From Mastigias papua (Eukaryota > Cnidaria > Scyphozoa > Rhizostomeae > Mastigiidae), in NCBI GenBank assembly GCA_964019165.1, contig OZ025276.1, positions 10,464,005 through 10,528,004 on the forward strand: a stretch of 64,000 bases of DNA. The letters run 5' to 3'. The notes below the pieces were generated by a model. The model ran no database searches and had not been told where the DNA came from. It worked only from the letters and a program-made list of their open reading frames with translations. Positions 26,031 through 52,239 of the stretch are shown here, one piece after another. A program made the position numbers and the translations under genes. The stretch's first letter is position 1. Each line of letters begins with the position of its first letter.

Positions 26031-26577
26031 ATCAGTGTCAAGGTCTGTCATTTTTGGTCAAAAGCCAAAGGGTATAGGCTGACGTATTGGCGAAAATTGG
26101 GTAGATTGTGGGTAAATGGGTAAGTGGTTACATTTTGGCGAGAAGTGGTGTATATTGATCAGTTGTGAGTAGGGAATTATTCTGGATCGAGTTGAATATT
26201 GGTCAGTTGTTGTTAAAATACAAAGATTATAGCATTAGCTGTGTTCCAAAATCGGCTCAGTTGTATTACTGTTGATTCTGCAAGCATAATCAATCGATCA
26301 AAAATTGAAATGATATTGTCATAGAATGTCAGAATGTACTTGTGAGGATCAACATCAGTTCAGTATTGATGGAAAGTAATGGCGACTGCTATGGATACTG
26401 AATTGCCCGGTTGCATATAGTCTTGGTAGCCTCTACTGTACATCAATAAACCAGTATTCAAATGAAAAGGACGAAGAAAGGTGCTGCATCTTATCAGGGA
26501 CATAAACTAACTAAAGTCAATTCAGGAGTAACATATATGATACAATAATACTGTAAATATATAGGCTGAATAAAATA
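26031..26577. repeat. Right satellite edge and spacer
   Basis: The first 60-90 bases are a strongly diverged monomer (GTCATTTTTGGTCAAAAGCC, then a corrupted palindrome GGGTATAGGCTGAC). Beyond about 26120 only faint monomer-like words remain (for example near 26210-26260), then non-repetitive AT-rich sequence up to the NUDT3-like stop codon. Confidence 0.55.
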
Positions 26578-26741
26578 TCAACTTACTTTAAGGAACTGAG
26601 TGAGATCCGAAGTATCACAACTTTCATATTTCTTTTTTGCATTCTTGTCAGCTAGTTTCAATAAATATAACTGTTGAGATGGTTTGTGACTTAATTCCTC
26701 TATTGCTTGATGAATATCAAACCATTTTCTCTGTCGATTCT
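26578..26741 (-). CDS. NUDT3: NUDT3-like exon 5 (terminal)
   Basis: Codes residues 110-163: RKWFDIHQAIEEL, HKPSQQLYLL and a charged tail, then TGA at 26578-26580. The alternative of a donor at AAA/gtaagt just before the stop, leading to a further exon, cannot be excluded. Confidence 0.85.
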
Positions 26742-29700
26742 CTGAAAGTCAAATATATATATATAAAGATAGAGAATTTACTGCTATTTTTTCACTTGCA
26801 CCAGTTGTCAATGAAATTGCCTTACAATGAGAGAAGTAAATTCACAAAGAAATAGCAGCTGCAATGTTGTCTAAGATCCAAGTAGTATAACAAATTCTAA
26901 ATTGACAAAAACACATGGTTCTAAACTAGAGGTACAACACAACTTCAATGCAAACAACAGGGAAGAAATAGAGTCCAAGCTAGATGGGAACCTCATACAG
27001 GGTCAAACATCTTGATAATGGGGTGATCAGTTCTACTCCTTGTCACTTCTGCCTCCCTAGTGCTGCTGCCCTGTACCTCTGTTCCTTGTCAACTTTGCCT
27101 CTTAAAACATTAAGCAAAGTAGGTTTCACTACATTAGTGGATATGAGGCCAAGGGTTATAGAAATGGAGATGGGCATCACTCTATATACTCTTGACGTGG
27201 GAAGGATTGACTTGAACTTTTGACATAACATGCAAGCAGTTTAATTAATCTGCTCTTGCCCAGAAACAAATGCAAATCAAAGCATAATGAGATGGTGATA
27301 CAAGCAAGATTTACTTCTGGGAGAGGTACGAAAGATAAGAAGTCTAAAACACTGCTGACTGTATGAGGTCAAACTCTTCACTGGAGTCTCAATAGGCAAG
27401 GTCATTGGTTCTTTCATAACTCTGGCTAGACAATCATCACATAATGTGAAATCTGAAAGGCACCCCCTTCTTGCTCATCCTATTTCTGGTACCTATGTCA
27501 TGGTAACTACTACACAACACTATGGAGCATAATCTCTTAGAACAGTCTGGTGAAACTAAGAAGCATCACAGGTATAATTAAGCTGTAATTAAAAGAGAGC
27601 ATAGTAACAAGAATTCTTTTGTCTCTCTAATCAAAACATATATCTTTAACATCAGTGCAACATACTGTGATGTTTAATAGATTCTATAAAAGCTACTTTT
27701 ACCTTTACTTTGTACATCTGAGAAATTGCTATCAACTTGTAAAATGTATATATATGTCCTACTTTTTGATACATCATTCTAAAATACAGAAAGGTACTCT
27801 ATAACAGACACATCAATTGCAAGAAACACTGCTTAAGTAAGGATTGAGTGTTTAAAACAACTGTTCAAATATAGCCATGAACACTTAGGCAAAAATTATG
27901 CCCACATATGAAATATGAAGACTTGAATTTATAATAAATGGACAAAAATAACAGACAGTTCCAATAAAGAGCCTTTAATTATTGGATCAATTTGCTATCA
28001 TAAAGACTAATGATTACAATATACTGGAAACCAGGAGCTATTCTATGTAGAAATTACAACTCCAGCTGTATATAAACATCCTGAAAAATTGTATATGTTT
28101 TTGAAAAACAGTAGCAGATCCAACATAGAATGACCACTGCTGAAATCTACTCTAAATAAAATAATTTACCTGAAAAACTCCAAGAAATTCTTCAACTTTT
28201 CCTGTTACACCAGCCTAGTTTATGAAGTAATTATACAGTGAGAGAGAGAGAGAGACTAGTACCAAAATTGACAGGAACAAACTCCACCCAACTTTAATTC
28301 AGATATTGGACTTCAATTGCATACTACTATCTTCAGTTTATATCTGAATGTCCAAAGATTTGTGAACATTTCAAAGTCAACTAAGATCAAATGAGTGTGC
28401 ATCTTAAATCCAAATTTAAGTGTAGATGGGCCTTTGTTCTAACTACCTAAAGTTACAATTCCACCTGTATCTACATTTTACTTCATAAAGGCCATTGTAT
28501 TTTATTTAAAATATAAAACTGCATTTCTCAGTGATTCCACTACACATGAGAGAAAACCAAATAAAGCTAGTAATAATTTACTTCCAGGTTCACATTATCT
28601 TCACTAGTGAATGCTGATGCAGGCTATGAGCTAAGGCTAATGGAAAGTGGAAGATGAATCCCAAATGTCATTCATCAAATACTTTGAAAAAGTCAGACCT
28701 CTGATACCACCAAAGTAAAATAACATAAACTAACAGATGGCTAACTCCTGGTTCTGAATATCATCTGGAATACCAACCAAAAATGCATCAAAGCACAATA
28801 CCTCTTCTTCAACTTCTCTGATAGCAGCTGATTGAGGATCCTCACCTTCTTCAATTGCACCACCAGGAATGATCCATCTGTTTACATATTTAGAACTTGA
28901 AACCAGAAGTATCTGAAATCAAGGAGGAAAAACTCATATGAAAACTAGAACCTGAAATTTCAACAAGAAACAGTCAAAAACACCAAACTCTTAAACCCCA
29001 TTACAGAGGAACCAGAGTAGAAGGGCTGGGACTGTTAGGCAGTAGGTTGTATCACACTTAGACAGACACTTACACCATAATTGAGAAAGTTCTAGTATTT
29101 AGAGATGGGAAAATGGTAAAAGTTTTGCTTGAGAAAAATCACAGCTTGCCAAATCTAACATGTTATGCAGGCATATGTGTATTATGTTTGGATGTATGTG
29201 ACACTGGCAAAAGTGATATCATCAACTGATAGGGTAGATCATGGTGAAAGTGTGTTTCACAACAGATGGGGGTCAAAAATCACACAGGGGTTGACAACAG
29301 AATGCATAATAAATGGAGGCAGCTCAGAAAACTGGAGGGGTGGCTAGACTTGGCTTGATAATGGGGGAATAAAAAATTGCCAGGCATTGCAATGTACAGC
29401 CCAATTGCATAAAACTTCTAATATTTACTTACTTTCCTGCTTCCCATCTACTTCCTTACTTACCTATCTGCTTAAAATACATACTCACAAATTCCCACTC
29501 ACTTACAAATTCACAAACTCACTTACAAATGCACTTAATGAAAGTGATAACTAAAAGGCACTTTTTCAAACAAAACACTTTAGGCAAAGACAAATATTCC
29601 ACTCCAGTATCATCATTCTTCAGTTCTGCCACATCCCAAGTTTTACCATATCTGAAGAGCCTATGCGAAAGTTTATGCTTGGTTCTTACGACAAATATAT

Positions 29701-30031
29701 ATCGAGATTTGCATCCTTTGAGAACAAAAAATTATCATATGTACTAGAACATTCCTTATCAAGGACAGCACTATAGATTCACAATGTGGCTGGAATCTCT
29801 ACGAAGGTGAGTCCTTTTAATAAATGCAACTAGAAACTGGTCTTTAAAATCAAACGAAAAAGTTAACTGATGAATAGAGTTCTGCTAATCGACTAAGGAG
29901 TCTTGTGGACTTTCAGGGTTGAGGGATAATGTTACCTCTCTTTGGTGCTCATCCTTTATGCAAACGCAGCCAGCTCTCATTTTGTAGCCATCTTGATCAT
30001 ATGTTCTGGGGTCCTTCTCTTTCTTACTCAT
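26578..30031 (-). CDS. NUDT3: Diphosphoinositol polyphosphate phosphohydrolase (NUDT3/DIPP-type Nudix hydrolase), complete
   Basis: Predicted cytosolic Nudix enzyme. The DIPP family removes beta-phosphates from diphosphoinositol polyphosphates and diadenosine polyphosphates. Five exons on the - strand (29936-30031, 28802-28912, 28170-28214, 27703-27778, 26578-26741), all with GT-AG junctions and consistent phases, give 163 residues. Residues 9-20 (RTYDQDGYKMRA) match the family N-terminus. The Nudix box at 50-72 fits GX5EX7REUXEEXGU, with REVEEEAGV intact, so catalysis is expected. SRTYIYIL and RKWFDI match the family's later strands and helix. The Lys- and acid-rich tail after about 140 is not conserved in what I know of the family. 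The start is the first ATG of the first exon, followed by MSKKEK. NUDT4 or other DIPP paralogues are equally possible; assignment to the family is strong. Confidence 0.9.
27703..27778 (-). CDS. NUDT3: NUDT3-like exon 4
   Basis: Codes residues 85-109 including SRTYIYILQV, equivalent to the family HRTYVYVL strand. Acceptor attttag, donor AAAG/gtaaaa leaving one base of a split Glu codon. Confidence 0.85.
28170..28214 (-). CDS. NUDT3: NUDT3-like exon 3
   Basis: A 45-base exon coding residues 70-84 (AGVTGKVEEFLGVFQ), which completes the Nudix box. Acceptor aactag, donor CAG/gtaaat. Confidence 0.88.
28242..28254. repeat. Short (AG)n microsatellite
   Basis: gagagagagagag in the intron between NUDT3-like exons 2 and 3. 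Confidence 0.6.
28802..28912 (-). CDS. NUDT3: NUDT3-like exon 2 (Nudix box)
   Basis: Codes residues 33-69: ILLVSSSKY, the RWIIPGG strand and most of the Nudix box, up to REVEEE. Acceptor tttcag, donor GAG/gtattg. Confidence 0.9.
29936..30031 (-). CDS. NUDT3: NUDT3-like exon 1
   Basis: Codes residues 1-32. Starts at ATG 30031-30029 and ends at a GAG/gtaac donor in phase 0. Confidence 0.88.
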
Positions 30032-31556
30032 GGTTTCTAATTAATCTTTAAAATATCACCTCCACTTCATTGCCAATTCGTACACTGTTGGCAACAAACT
30101 TACAAATGAAAAAAAATGTGGACAGCCTCGTTTCAAAAGTTTAGATAGAGACTGTGCTCAGTGTCAACATCAGTGCTCAGTGTATAGTACTATGGCCCCG
30201 GCAACAGGTCGAAATTCGAAATTGTCCTGAAGTTACGTACCTTGCAAGTGACAGAAGGAAAGAGGCAAAACAAGCTTGAACAGATCTCAACTCTTGATAT
30301 GAACTCCTACCGTAGACAATAAGGCCTAATGTACAATGTGCAAGATATCTAATGAGCAGTACCTCTAAAAATATATACCTGGGCATTCTCAAGACCAGAA
30401 CTTGGCCACTCAAAATTCCTTCTTTTCGATAATAAACGATTGAATTATATCAATGTAATAAACAATAATTTCTGATAAAAATTGAATAATCTAAGGCTAA
30501 TAATTGTTTATTTTCCACTCACAAACACTGAATATTAAATTCATACCAATGCACAAAAATGCCCAAGGCCAAATAGGACATGTTTAAGAAAATGATAAAA
30601 TTTGAATGGGAGATACTATCATTTGGCATCAGTAGCGGAAAGGATAAACGTTAACCGGAATTTGTAGAAAAAAGTATACCGTATGCAAAACAAACGTGCT
30701 CTATACAAAGAATATCGTATGTACACCACGGGGATATCGTTGTAATGGAATTGCTCTGCAAATAGGGACCACTTCAGCAACATCAGAAGGCTAACTCAGG
30801 ACCAAATGCTTAACAAATTGCATAATTTCGCTTCACTTGAATGTTCGAACGAAGAGAGTACCCTTCAGTGCTCATTGATCATAGTGACACAGACAATAAC
30901 TGTGTCATAAGAACTTGTAATAGCTATATACGCTACAAACACTGAAGATGGGCATTCCAATCAACATTTTCTGTAAAAACCCTGTCGTTCACAAATCTCA
31001 GTAGTACACTGGTCATGCGGGAAATACGCTCTCTTATGAAATCCAATCAGTATTAATTTCTTACAAAATATATACACAATTGAAGATGCTAAGATTACTA
31101 GTTTACCAAATGCTACAGACTAGAACAATAAAACCAATCACAAACATTCCTGTCCTCTCGGAAATGATATCTTTGCTGTGGAAAAGCGAGTGGCGATGGC
31201 ATCTTTTGGGGAATCACTTTACAGTGGGCAAAACAGTGGTTGTGAAGTTACTTGCCAAGGTCGTCATAGCTGTTGCGAACGGTATGGTGCTGTCATCATC
31301 TCCTTCTTGGTACAATATGCCTAGAGTGAAATAAACGAAGCATTTCTTCAAGCTCGTCATATAGACTACGAAAAGAAAACAAGGAGATGATTGAAACAGA
31401 ATATTGAATCTTGCAAGAACAAGTCTAAAGTTCGTTGCATATTGGTTTTTTACGTTGCATGTTGGTTTTTTGATGATGAGGGAGCTTCAGGATTGAGAAT
31501 TAATTGATAAAAACATTCCTCTACTATGATTTACATGGGTTTCAAAACTATTAAAA
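30032..31556. other. Spacer between NUDT3-like 5' end and SLC28 3' end
   Basis: AT-rich sequence holding the NUDT3-like promoter side and the SLC28 downstream region. Short words such as TGCTCAGTGT repeat near 30155-30182. No gene, RNA or transposon was recognised and no canonical AATAAA was found close after the SLC28 stop on the - strand. Confidence 0.55.
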
Positions 31557-45850
<14,294 letters not shown>

Positions 45851-47463
45851 TCTCTCTAACTGATGATCTTATATGGTGAAGGTAGATTGGAATGAATACC
45901 TGATACAGAATACGAAATCGCGTTATAGGCTAGTCTCGTATTGCGTTTGGATACATTTGACCGAGCCGCAGCCGTAAGACGTTTCTGGGATGAATCACGG
46001 ACGAAGCCGCCGCAACGTGCCGCTGACAACGGCCCTTTCAGGTTTCAGTACTGCATAAACTCAATCATCTGAGCTGAATGTGTATTGTGTGAAAAAACGG
46101 AAACGGCTTAAAGTGTGTTAAAAGTGTACAGAATTTCAACATTGCACTAGGTCCAAGTATGCTGATACTGAAGATGCTATTTTGGTTCGAAACTCATCAG
46201 AGTGAGAAAGGAAGGAACAGCCAGACACGAGCTAAACTCACATGACAAAACGAATAGTCCGTCTGATTGGCTTTTACTTCGGGTGAATAGGCCCAATTCA
46301 CTTTCGCTAAACAACAAGTTAAATCTCTTGCTATGCAAAATCTGCAAGCGTCTTTCGCACAACTCAACTGTTGCCATACTTCCTGCATCAGCAGTTTGTC
46401 GTTTGAATAACAAAAAAATCATTTTGCCCAATAAGGAAAAGCTTTCGAGAGGAGTGTAGGGGGCGTGTATCCCTCAATTGCACGGGATTGCTTGATATTC
46501 CCTCCTCCCCCCCAAACCCACAGGAGTAGAAAGTCCCCGTTTAGGCCGTCGCAACTCGCGAAGATGATGCTCCTGATGGGGGTGTGAAGTAAAAGATTGC
46601 CGTTGACAGGACGTGGGGCATCTAAGGGCTGATAGCACAGCCGACACCGGGGATACCAGCCGACACCGGCCGACACTTTTCAACACGCTTAAGGTATTGC
46701 CGGCAATATGCTAGATACCTTATCTGTGTATCTCTGAAAGTTGTCCTGCCAACAAGCTGCATTATCTAGCGACAAATCATACGACTTGCCGGCAAAGTAG
46801 TTTTCTAGGGAAGTGTACTGCTCCTAAGGGAGATGGGGCAAACATGCACTGATACACAGTTTACAACTGAATATTGGCCAAACAGTTGTATGTCAACAAG
46901 ATCAAGTGAGAATAAGCTGCCGATCTCCTTTAGTTGCATTTTTGCGGCTTCCGGTGTATATCGCCATCGCTAAGAACGGCCCTTGAAGAAAGGTTGCACA
47001 GCCGGCCACACGTAAACAAAGCAGTCAATGGAACGGTATGATAAACAGCAACAACAGGTTGTAGCTAGTTGTTGTCACTGTTGAAAACAACTAACTACAA
47101 CCTGGCTGGGGGTGCTTACGATGTGATATCGTTCATGACACAACGCCACCTTCTTTTGCCACATTTAGACCTGGAAAAATATTGAGCTTCGATGTATCCC
47201 ACCAATGCAGTTACTCATTGAACATGTTGTGGCACTTTGCTTGTGAACGCCTTTTGCTCTCGTGTGGAGAAAACTTTAACAGGACTCTAATCGTTCTTTG
47301 GTAGCCTTCATCAATCTCGACTCTCTACTTTACGTGTGCGGCGAATGAAGAATCGTCCTTACAGCTTGGGGAGAGAGCATACATCAAAGATATCCAGCTG
47401 CAAGCCAGGCCATGTAAGGAACCATTGCCATATCTGCATAAAAACTACTAGCAACTCTTCATA
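45851..47463. other. Upstream region of SLC28 exon 1
   Basis: Mixed-composition non-coding sequence. It contains a 19-bp-stem hairpin (47055-47104) and a G/C-rich stretch near 46500-46680. No gene was recognised; frames on both strands around 46177-46690 have no domain likeness. Confidence 0.5.
47055..47104. repeat. Perfect-looking hairpin, 19-bp stem
   Basis: CAGGTTGTAGCTAGTTGTT (47055-47073) and AACAACTAACTACAACCTG (47086-47104) are reverse complements with one mismatch, separated by 12 bases. Confidence 0.85.
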
Positions 47464-47785
47464 CTCTTAAGTCTCGAATAGACGGGGGGGGGGGGTGGAA
47501 TAGTAGGAGGGTTGGAAATTTCCTAAAAACGTAATAAACGGGATGGTTGGAATAACGGCTGTGGATGGGAAATTTCTCTAATTATAATAGCTATTGATGA
47601 GTATCACAACCTATTTTAACTGTAAACAAAGTAAACAACACGATTTTCTCACGTTACTTACTACGTACTCCATCGAATTACAGAGAGAAAAATAATAAAC
47701 GAAAGGTCCGGAACAAGGGTGTTCTGGGTGTAATTTTGTCAACAAACTAATAAGCGGGGGAGGACGTTTATTCGGGAGTCACAAG
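47464..47785. mobile_element. TA-flanked miniature inverted-repeat element, copy 2 (322 bp)
   Basis: Ends CTCTTAAGTCTCGAATAGAC and, reversed, CTTGTGACTCCCGAATAAAC, both next to TA. The interior shares GGGATGG and TGGAAATTTC words with the copy at 37151-37543. It contains a long G run at 47485. Confidence 0.6.
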
Positions 47786-47814
47786 TAATCATGTGCAGTG
47801 GCGTGACCAGGGTA

Positions 47815-47994
47815 CAGTCCAACTCACGTAAGTCGGATCTCTTCGGACCCAACAAACTAGTCCGACTTATACGAAGTCCGAGTTACACAACTACACAAAG
47901 TAAGTCAAGACAGATAAAATTCAGACTGTGCTAATATCGTGCTATCTTACAACCAAACTTCAAAAAGGCTCCGACATATGCAAGAATTTGACTG
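47815..47994. mobile_element. pogo/Tigger-like miniature element, copy 1 (180 bp)
   Basis: Starts CAGTCCAACTCACGTAAGTC and ends GACATATGCAAGAATTTGACTG (reverse begins CAGTCAAATTCTTGCATA), flanked by TA on both sides. Repeated CCGACTTA / GTCCGA words inside. TA target and CAGTC ends fit the pogo group of Tc1/mariner. Confidence 0.55.
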
Positions 47995-48703
47995 TATATG
48001 AAGTTCAAGGACAATAATTGAAGGAGTCTGGGACATAGTAATAAGAAACTTTGACGATTTTGGGACAGATAGTCTATAAAACCAAACAGAGCGCTAGGTG
48101 AACATTGCTTCGAAGAGATATCCTTCAGTTGAATATTACAGGAATCCCAATTACCACCACCATTCGATAAATGATGTATTTTGCAAAGTAGAACTCATAT
48201 TGAAGTAGCAAGGGACTCATAAATTTCAAAACCATACATAAATTTCATAAAATTGCAAAACCTAAGAAACTCAGAACATTTTCATGAACATATTTCAAAG
48301 AAATAGCAGGTGTGTGATAAAATGCAGTTTTTGCTGAATCAAAGGTGAATACAATCAAATATTTTACCCAAAAGAACACAGGAGACATGTGACTGACGGC
48401 GGTCATACAACGAAAATCAAACTTCATTACGAGGTCAAGAGTAACCATCGGCATATTTACATGAACTCCGCCCTCGAAACAGTGAGTCTGAGACTGAGAA
48501 AACAGAAGGTCTTCTCAAAAGGTGTTGCTAAAATCAGGTTTCGTGTTTTCCTTACGGACACAAATGCACATGTCAACTGAAAGGTACTTGGTGCTGATTA
48601 ACATTTAGTGACTGATCAAATCAGTTATCGAATAGCTGATTTACGTAGATTAGTCAGTTAGCAACATAGATCACTAACGCTTGGATCTAAGATGGACTAT
48701 ATA

Positions 48704-48888
48704 CAGTCAACCTCGCATAATTCGGATCACACGGGACTGGCTGATTTTGTCCGGATTACAGAAAATCCGGATTACGTAGAAACTTTTTCAGTGTTGCACT
48801 TTAATAGGAAACTAATTGGACTTAGCAATTCTGTCCGGACTATACAAAAATCCGGATAAAACCGATCCGAATTATGCAAGTTTGACTG
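48704..48888. mobile_element. pogo/Tigger-like miniature element, copy 2 (185 bp)
   Basis: Starts CAGTCAACCTCGCATAATTC; the reversed right end starts CAGTCAAACTTGCATAATTC, 18 of 20 identical. TA flanks both ends. Interior has TCCGGATTA / TCCGGATAA repeats. Confidence 0.75.
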
Positions 48889-49139
48889 TATTACTACTTT
48901 CGTTTTGTATATACTTATTAATAATCAAATTTATTTCGTGGCGTCTTTCCTGCTCCTGTCCTTTACTTTGCAACAGATATCTTCAACATTTGCACGCAAA
49001 ACTAGTACAATGGACCTTTTGGATTGCTACTCCCCCCCCCCCCCCCATCCCACTAGCTGCTTTCAAGCCAGTCATTTTGTTGGGTGAGATTGGAATTACA
49101 CGAAAGATGAATACTGTAGAATGGAAAAGAATAACCTAC

Positions 49140-49280
49140 CTTGCCAGCAAGTTTGTATTTATGCCTTGCATCTAATTCTCTAAATGGGCTGTTTGTATAA
49201 ATCGTTGATCGGTCAGAAGCATTGATTTCTTTGGAGCCAACTGGCTGCTGTAGGATGTAATTGACAACATCGATATCCAT
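49140..49280 (-). CDS. Candidate coding exon (possible upstream first exon of SLC28, or of an unknown gene)
   Basis: A 47-codon frame starting MDIDVVNYILQQPVGSKEIN and ending LAGK at a perfect donor AAG/gtaggt, phase 0. Codons immediately upstream also read through (DETEPK) to a possible acceptor ctaag. It could splice in phase 0 to the SLC28 exon at 45850 through the acceptor-like atcatcag. I recognise no homologue; the N-terminal regions of CNT proteins are poorly conserved, so this is compatible but not proof. Confidence 0.45.
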
Positions 49281-49760
49281 TTTAGGCTCTGTTTCATCTC
49301 TTAGTTAAATAATCCAGTCATTTATTCACTGCATTCCGACTATTTGAGTCTTTGAATTTTGCAAGTGAGGATGTCTTGTGTAAGAAATCTTTTGCTCAGC
49401 ACATAGAACATCACATGCTCGGGAAAATTCAACTGCAAGACGAATAGAGTTCGTTAGCATGGCCTAATTTCCAGCAGCCATTTTGAACATGGTCATCACA
49501 ACGAGTATTGTTGTGGGAACGCAATTACATTCAGTAATTGAATACGATAAGGCTGTCACAAAGGATATTACAAGAAGCTGAATAATCTGAATTATTCAAG
49601 CGAAGAACGCATCACAGTAGAGTATTTGGCCCTAGCAACAAGAATTGGGAAAGTGATCATGATATACCTAGTGGATAGGGGTTAATTTCATGTCCATTTT
49701 ACAGAAATATACGTAGAATATTTCTTGGATTAATGGCTAAGACAGTTCCGCTGGGGCCAG

Positions 49761-50570
49761 GTCGCTTTTCCGACAGTTCGATATTCCGACAGTTCGATAT
49801 TCCGACAGTTGGACAAAAAATGTTACTTTACCTTAAAATACCAAAAATCATGGAAAATTTCTTACAGTAGGATTAGAAAATATTTTCCTGCTACTGTCTA
49901 TTAATTTGAAACAATATTTTTGGCTCAAGCTTCTTAGTTGTTTTTCCTTTCTTAGATAACTGAGCTAACTAGTTGTTGATTCTTCTCTCTTTTCTGTTTT
50001 GAGACAATATTCGCGACACTATTCGAATGATTAAAAAAGTCCTTGAGAGAAAGATAATTTTTTTTCTTGGTTTGCTCATTTTTGATATTGAATAAAGAGA
50101 GCTAAAGAAAAGCGGCTTTTGTCGTTTTTCAGTTAGTTAACATGGGTCAGAACACGTTTCCTTCATTTTCCGAGGGTCTGAAGGGTGTGGTCGCGAAAGC
50201 CCCGGGACCCAATGTTTTACTTTTATTTACCGTAGTTTTCATATCAACTAAAGAGTGCATTCAGGCATCGTTTGGTGCTTATTGCATGCGTTCCGCGATA
50301 TATAATGTAACGTTATCACAGTAGTGAACTTATCATTATTTCTGACTATTCACAGAATTTTTGATATTAAATCCGTCCAAGACTAACTAACCCGCACCAT
50401 AAACTCTTATTTGAATTGTCCGCGTATTAAGCAAACTTTCCACTCTGGTAAATGGGTTTCTAATAAAAGTGGGTTTGTCGTACTGTCGGAATATCGAACT
50501 GTCGGAATATCGAACTGTCGGAATATCGAACTGTCGGAATATCGAACTGTCGGAATATCGAACGGACCCC
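49761..50570. mobile_element. Element with inverted arrays of a 16-mer at its ends
   Basis: Left end holds about three tandem units of TTCCGACAGTTCGATA (49768-49810). Right end holds five tandem units of ACTGTCGGAATATCGA (50482-50561), the same unit in reverse orientation. The outer ends (GGGGCC left, GGACCCC right) are also roughly inverted. Short direct repeats GTTCCGCTGGGGCCAG (49745-49760) and GTTCCGCTAGGATCAG (50571-50586) flank it, 13 of 16 identical. The 670-bp interior is AT-rich with no transposase. Confidence 0.7.
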
Positions 50571-51463
50571 GTTCCGCTAGGATCAGCTGTCTTCAAAATT
50601 GGGTTTTAATCAAAGTGAAGTTAACAGATTATAAATGAACATGACAGTAATGAAGACGGGTTCTAAATTATAAAAATACTTCAGTTAATACGACAATCAT
50701 CTCTTAGAAGCATTGCATATTGCCTTTTAACACAAAACATTTGTTTCTGAAACGCAATACCTACACATAAATGCGCTAGTCTTAATCAGCTGCTGCTGTC
50801 AAAACTTGCCTGAAGGAAAGGATGAACTGACTTCCAATTGACAGCAATTCCCACCTATGTTATAAAACGTGTAACACGATGAAATTAAGAGACCTTATAC
50901 CTCAAAGCTGATACCTGTGATCTGCAAAAATTTCGATCCTGTAAATCTTACATAAAAGTGCCAACTGGGTACAAAGACGTGAAATAGTGAAGAGCGTTTT
51001 TCAAAATTTCACTTAAAAGCAAATTCCCCTATTTCTCTTGAAAATGACTACAGCATATAAGCTAATTAGATAAAATACCCCATAATCAAACAAAAAACAT
51101 ACTACAAGTCGAATCGACTATTGATATAATCATTTTACTCAGTACTCTTATGCAAAGCAGACTGTCTTTGGAGAGTATTCTTGCTTATTTTACAGTGATG
51201 TTGTTCGTTGCCAAAAATTGAAAAAATATTCCCTTGTCATATGTTCCCTGATTGTTCTACGGTCTATGTTCAAAAGGAATACTGTAACAAATAATAAGTG
51301 AACTAGTTGATCTATAGAATCTGCAAATATAGCACTTTATCAAAACTCAAAATTTCCCCAAAGCACCGCACTGTTTATAATTAGATTTTTGGGTGCATTT
51401 TCTATAGTTGGGTTCAATTAGTTCAACACCATTACTTTTGCCAACTTTAAATAAATTGTTATT

Positions 51464-51464
51464 A

Positions 51465-51500
<36 letters not shown>
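51464..51500. repeat. (TTA)n microsatellite
   Basis: About 12 tandem ATT/TTA units downstream of the ASCC3 stop codon. Confidence 0.95.
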
Positions 51501-51924
51501 TACTTTTGTGTGTTCTTCACACCTTTTTTGTGTTAGGTGGCTTTTTCTGAGCAGCGGATTGAATCCCTCAATACTAGGTGTCCAGTGTCCTTCTTATTAC
51601 TTTTGCTGTTCCAAGTATGCAAGTCTTTTGTGACAAAGACGTTAATTGTCTCAGTTACTATTATTGTGATACAACAGCGAATGCAAATGACAAATTCTTG
51701 ATATCTGTAATAGTCAGTTTTACTGAATAATTCCTAAAGCTCGTTCAAATCCGCCGATGGATGGGCAGAGGGCCCAGTGACTATACATGACTACACTACA
51801 TGGCAAACTATAAACAGCTGGAATGAACGCAAAGGTATCATAGTTCATAGACATGCCGACTCCAAATCACAACAATAATTCAACACTTGATAATTTTAAT
51901 AAATTTCGTTCCTAATTTTAACTA

Positions 51925-52239
51925 TTAATCATCATCATTATCGTCAATAATATCATCAGTGTTTATCTGTGCCGATAAATCGGCTTGAATAACGTCTAAA
52001 TAGATCTCGTACTGTTGATCAAGTCCGAAATATGCATCGCTCATTACATACAGAGAGTAGATCTTTCGACCAAGCTCTTCCGGTGTATAAAATGCCAGAG
52101 ACACCTTCTGATGTCTCCTTATCAGTCCGACTCGCTTCAGTGCAATTACGTCCGTTGAATCTATTTCCCCAAGCACAAGAATCCATCCTTCATCCTTTAC
52201 TTTCGGAAATTTTGGTGCGTGAACTTTGTAATCTGGTCG
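51925..52239 (-). CDS. ASCC3: ASCC3 terminal exon
   Basis: Codes [48 protein letters not shown] and a highly acidic tail ([10 protein letters not shown]), then TAA. Confidence 0.95.
   Translation of the reverse strand, partial: RPDYKVHAPKFPKVKDEGWILVLGEIDSTDVIALKRVGLIRRHQKVSLAFYTPEELGRKIYSLYVMSDAYFGLDQQYEIYLDVIQADLSAQINTDDIIDDNDDD

Larger units (their letters stand above)
49281..51924. other. Spacer between the candidate upstream exon and ASCC3 3' end
   Basis: AT-rich non-coding DNA holding the iterated-16-mer element (49761-50570) and a (TTA)n run (51464-51500). No further gene was recognised. Frames at 50142-50324 and 50387-50638 come from the mobile element. Confidence 0.55.

Noticed and set aside
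2909..26077. About 200 overlapping 64- to 209-codon frames (MPHFHHFSICNQ..., MAKNASFSSLF...) across the satellite
   Set aside because: The monomer is 107 bp (not a multiple of three), so the frame shifts each unit and the frames end at the TAG inside the palindrome. They are one repeat read in different phases; longer ones arise from indels.
26984..27231. Frames on both strands in the last NUDT3-like intron
   Set aside because: No recognisable domain, no suitable splice sites, and the two strands overlap fully.
46177..46690. Several 63-85 codon frames on both strands upstream of SLC28
   Set aside because: Overlapping frames in conflicting phases with no recognisable motif or splice pattern.
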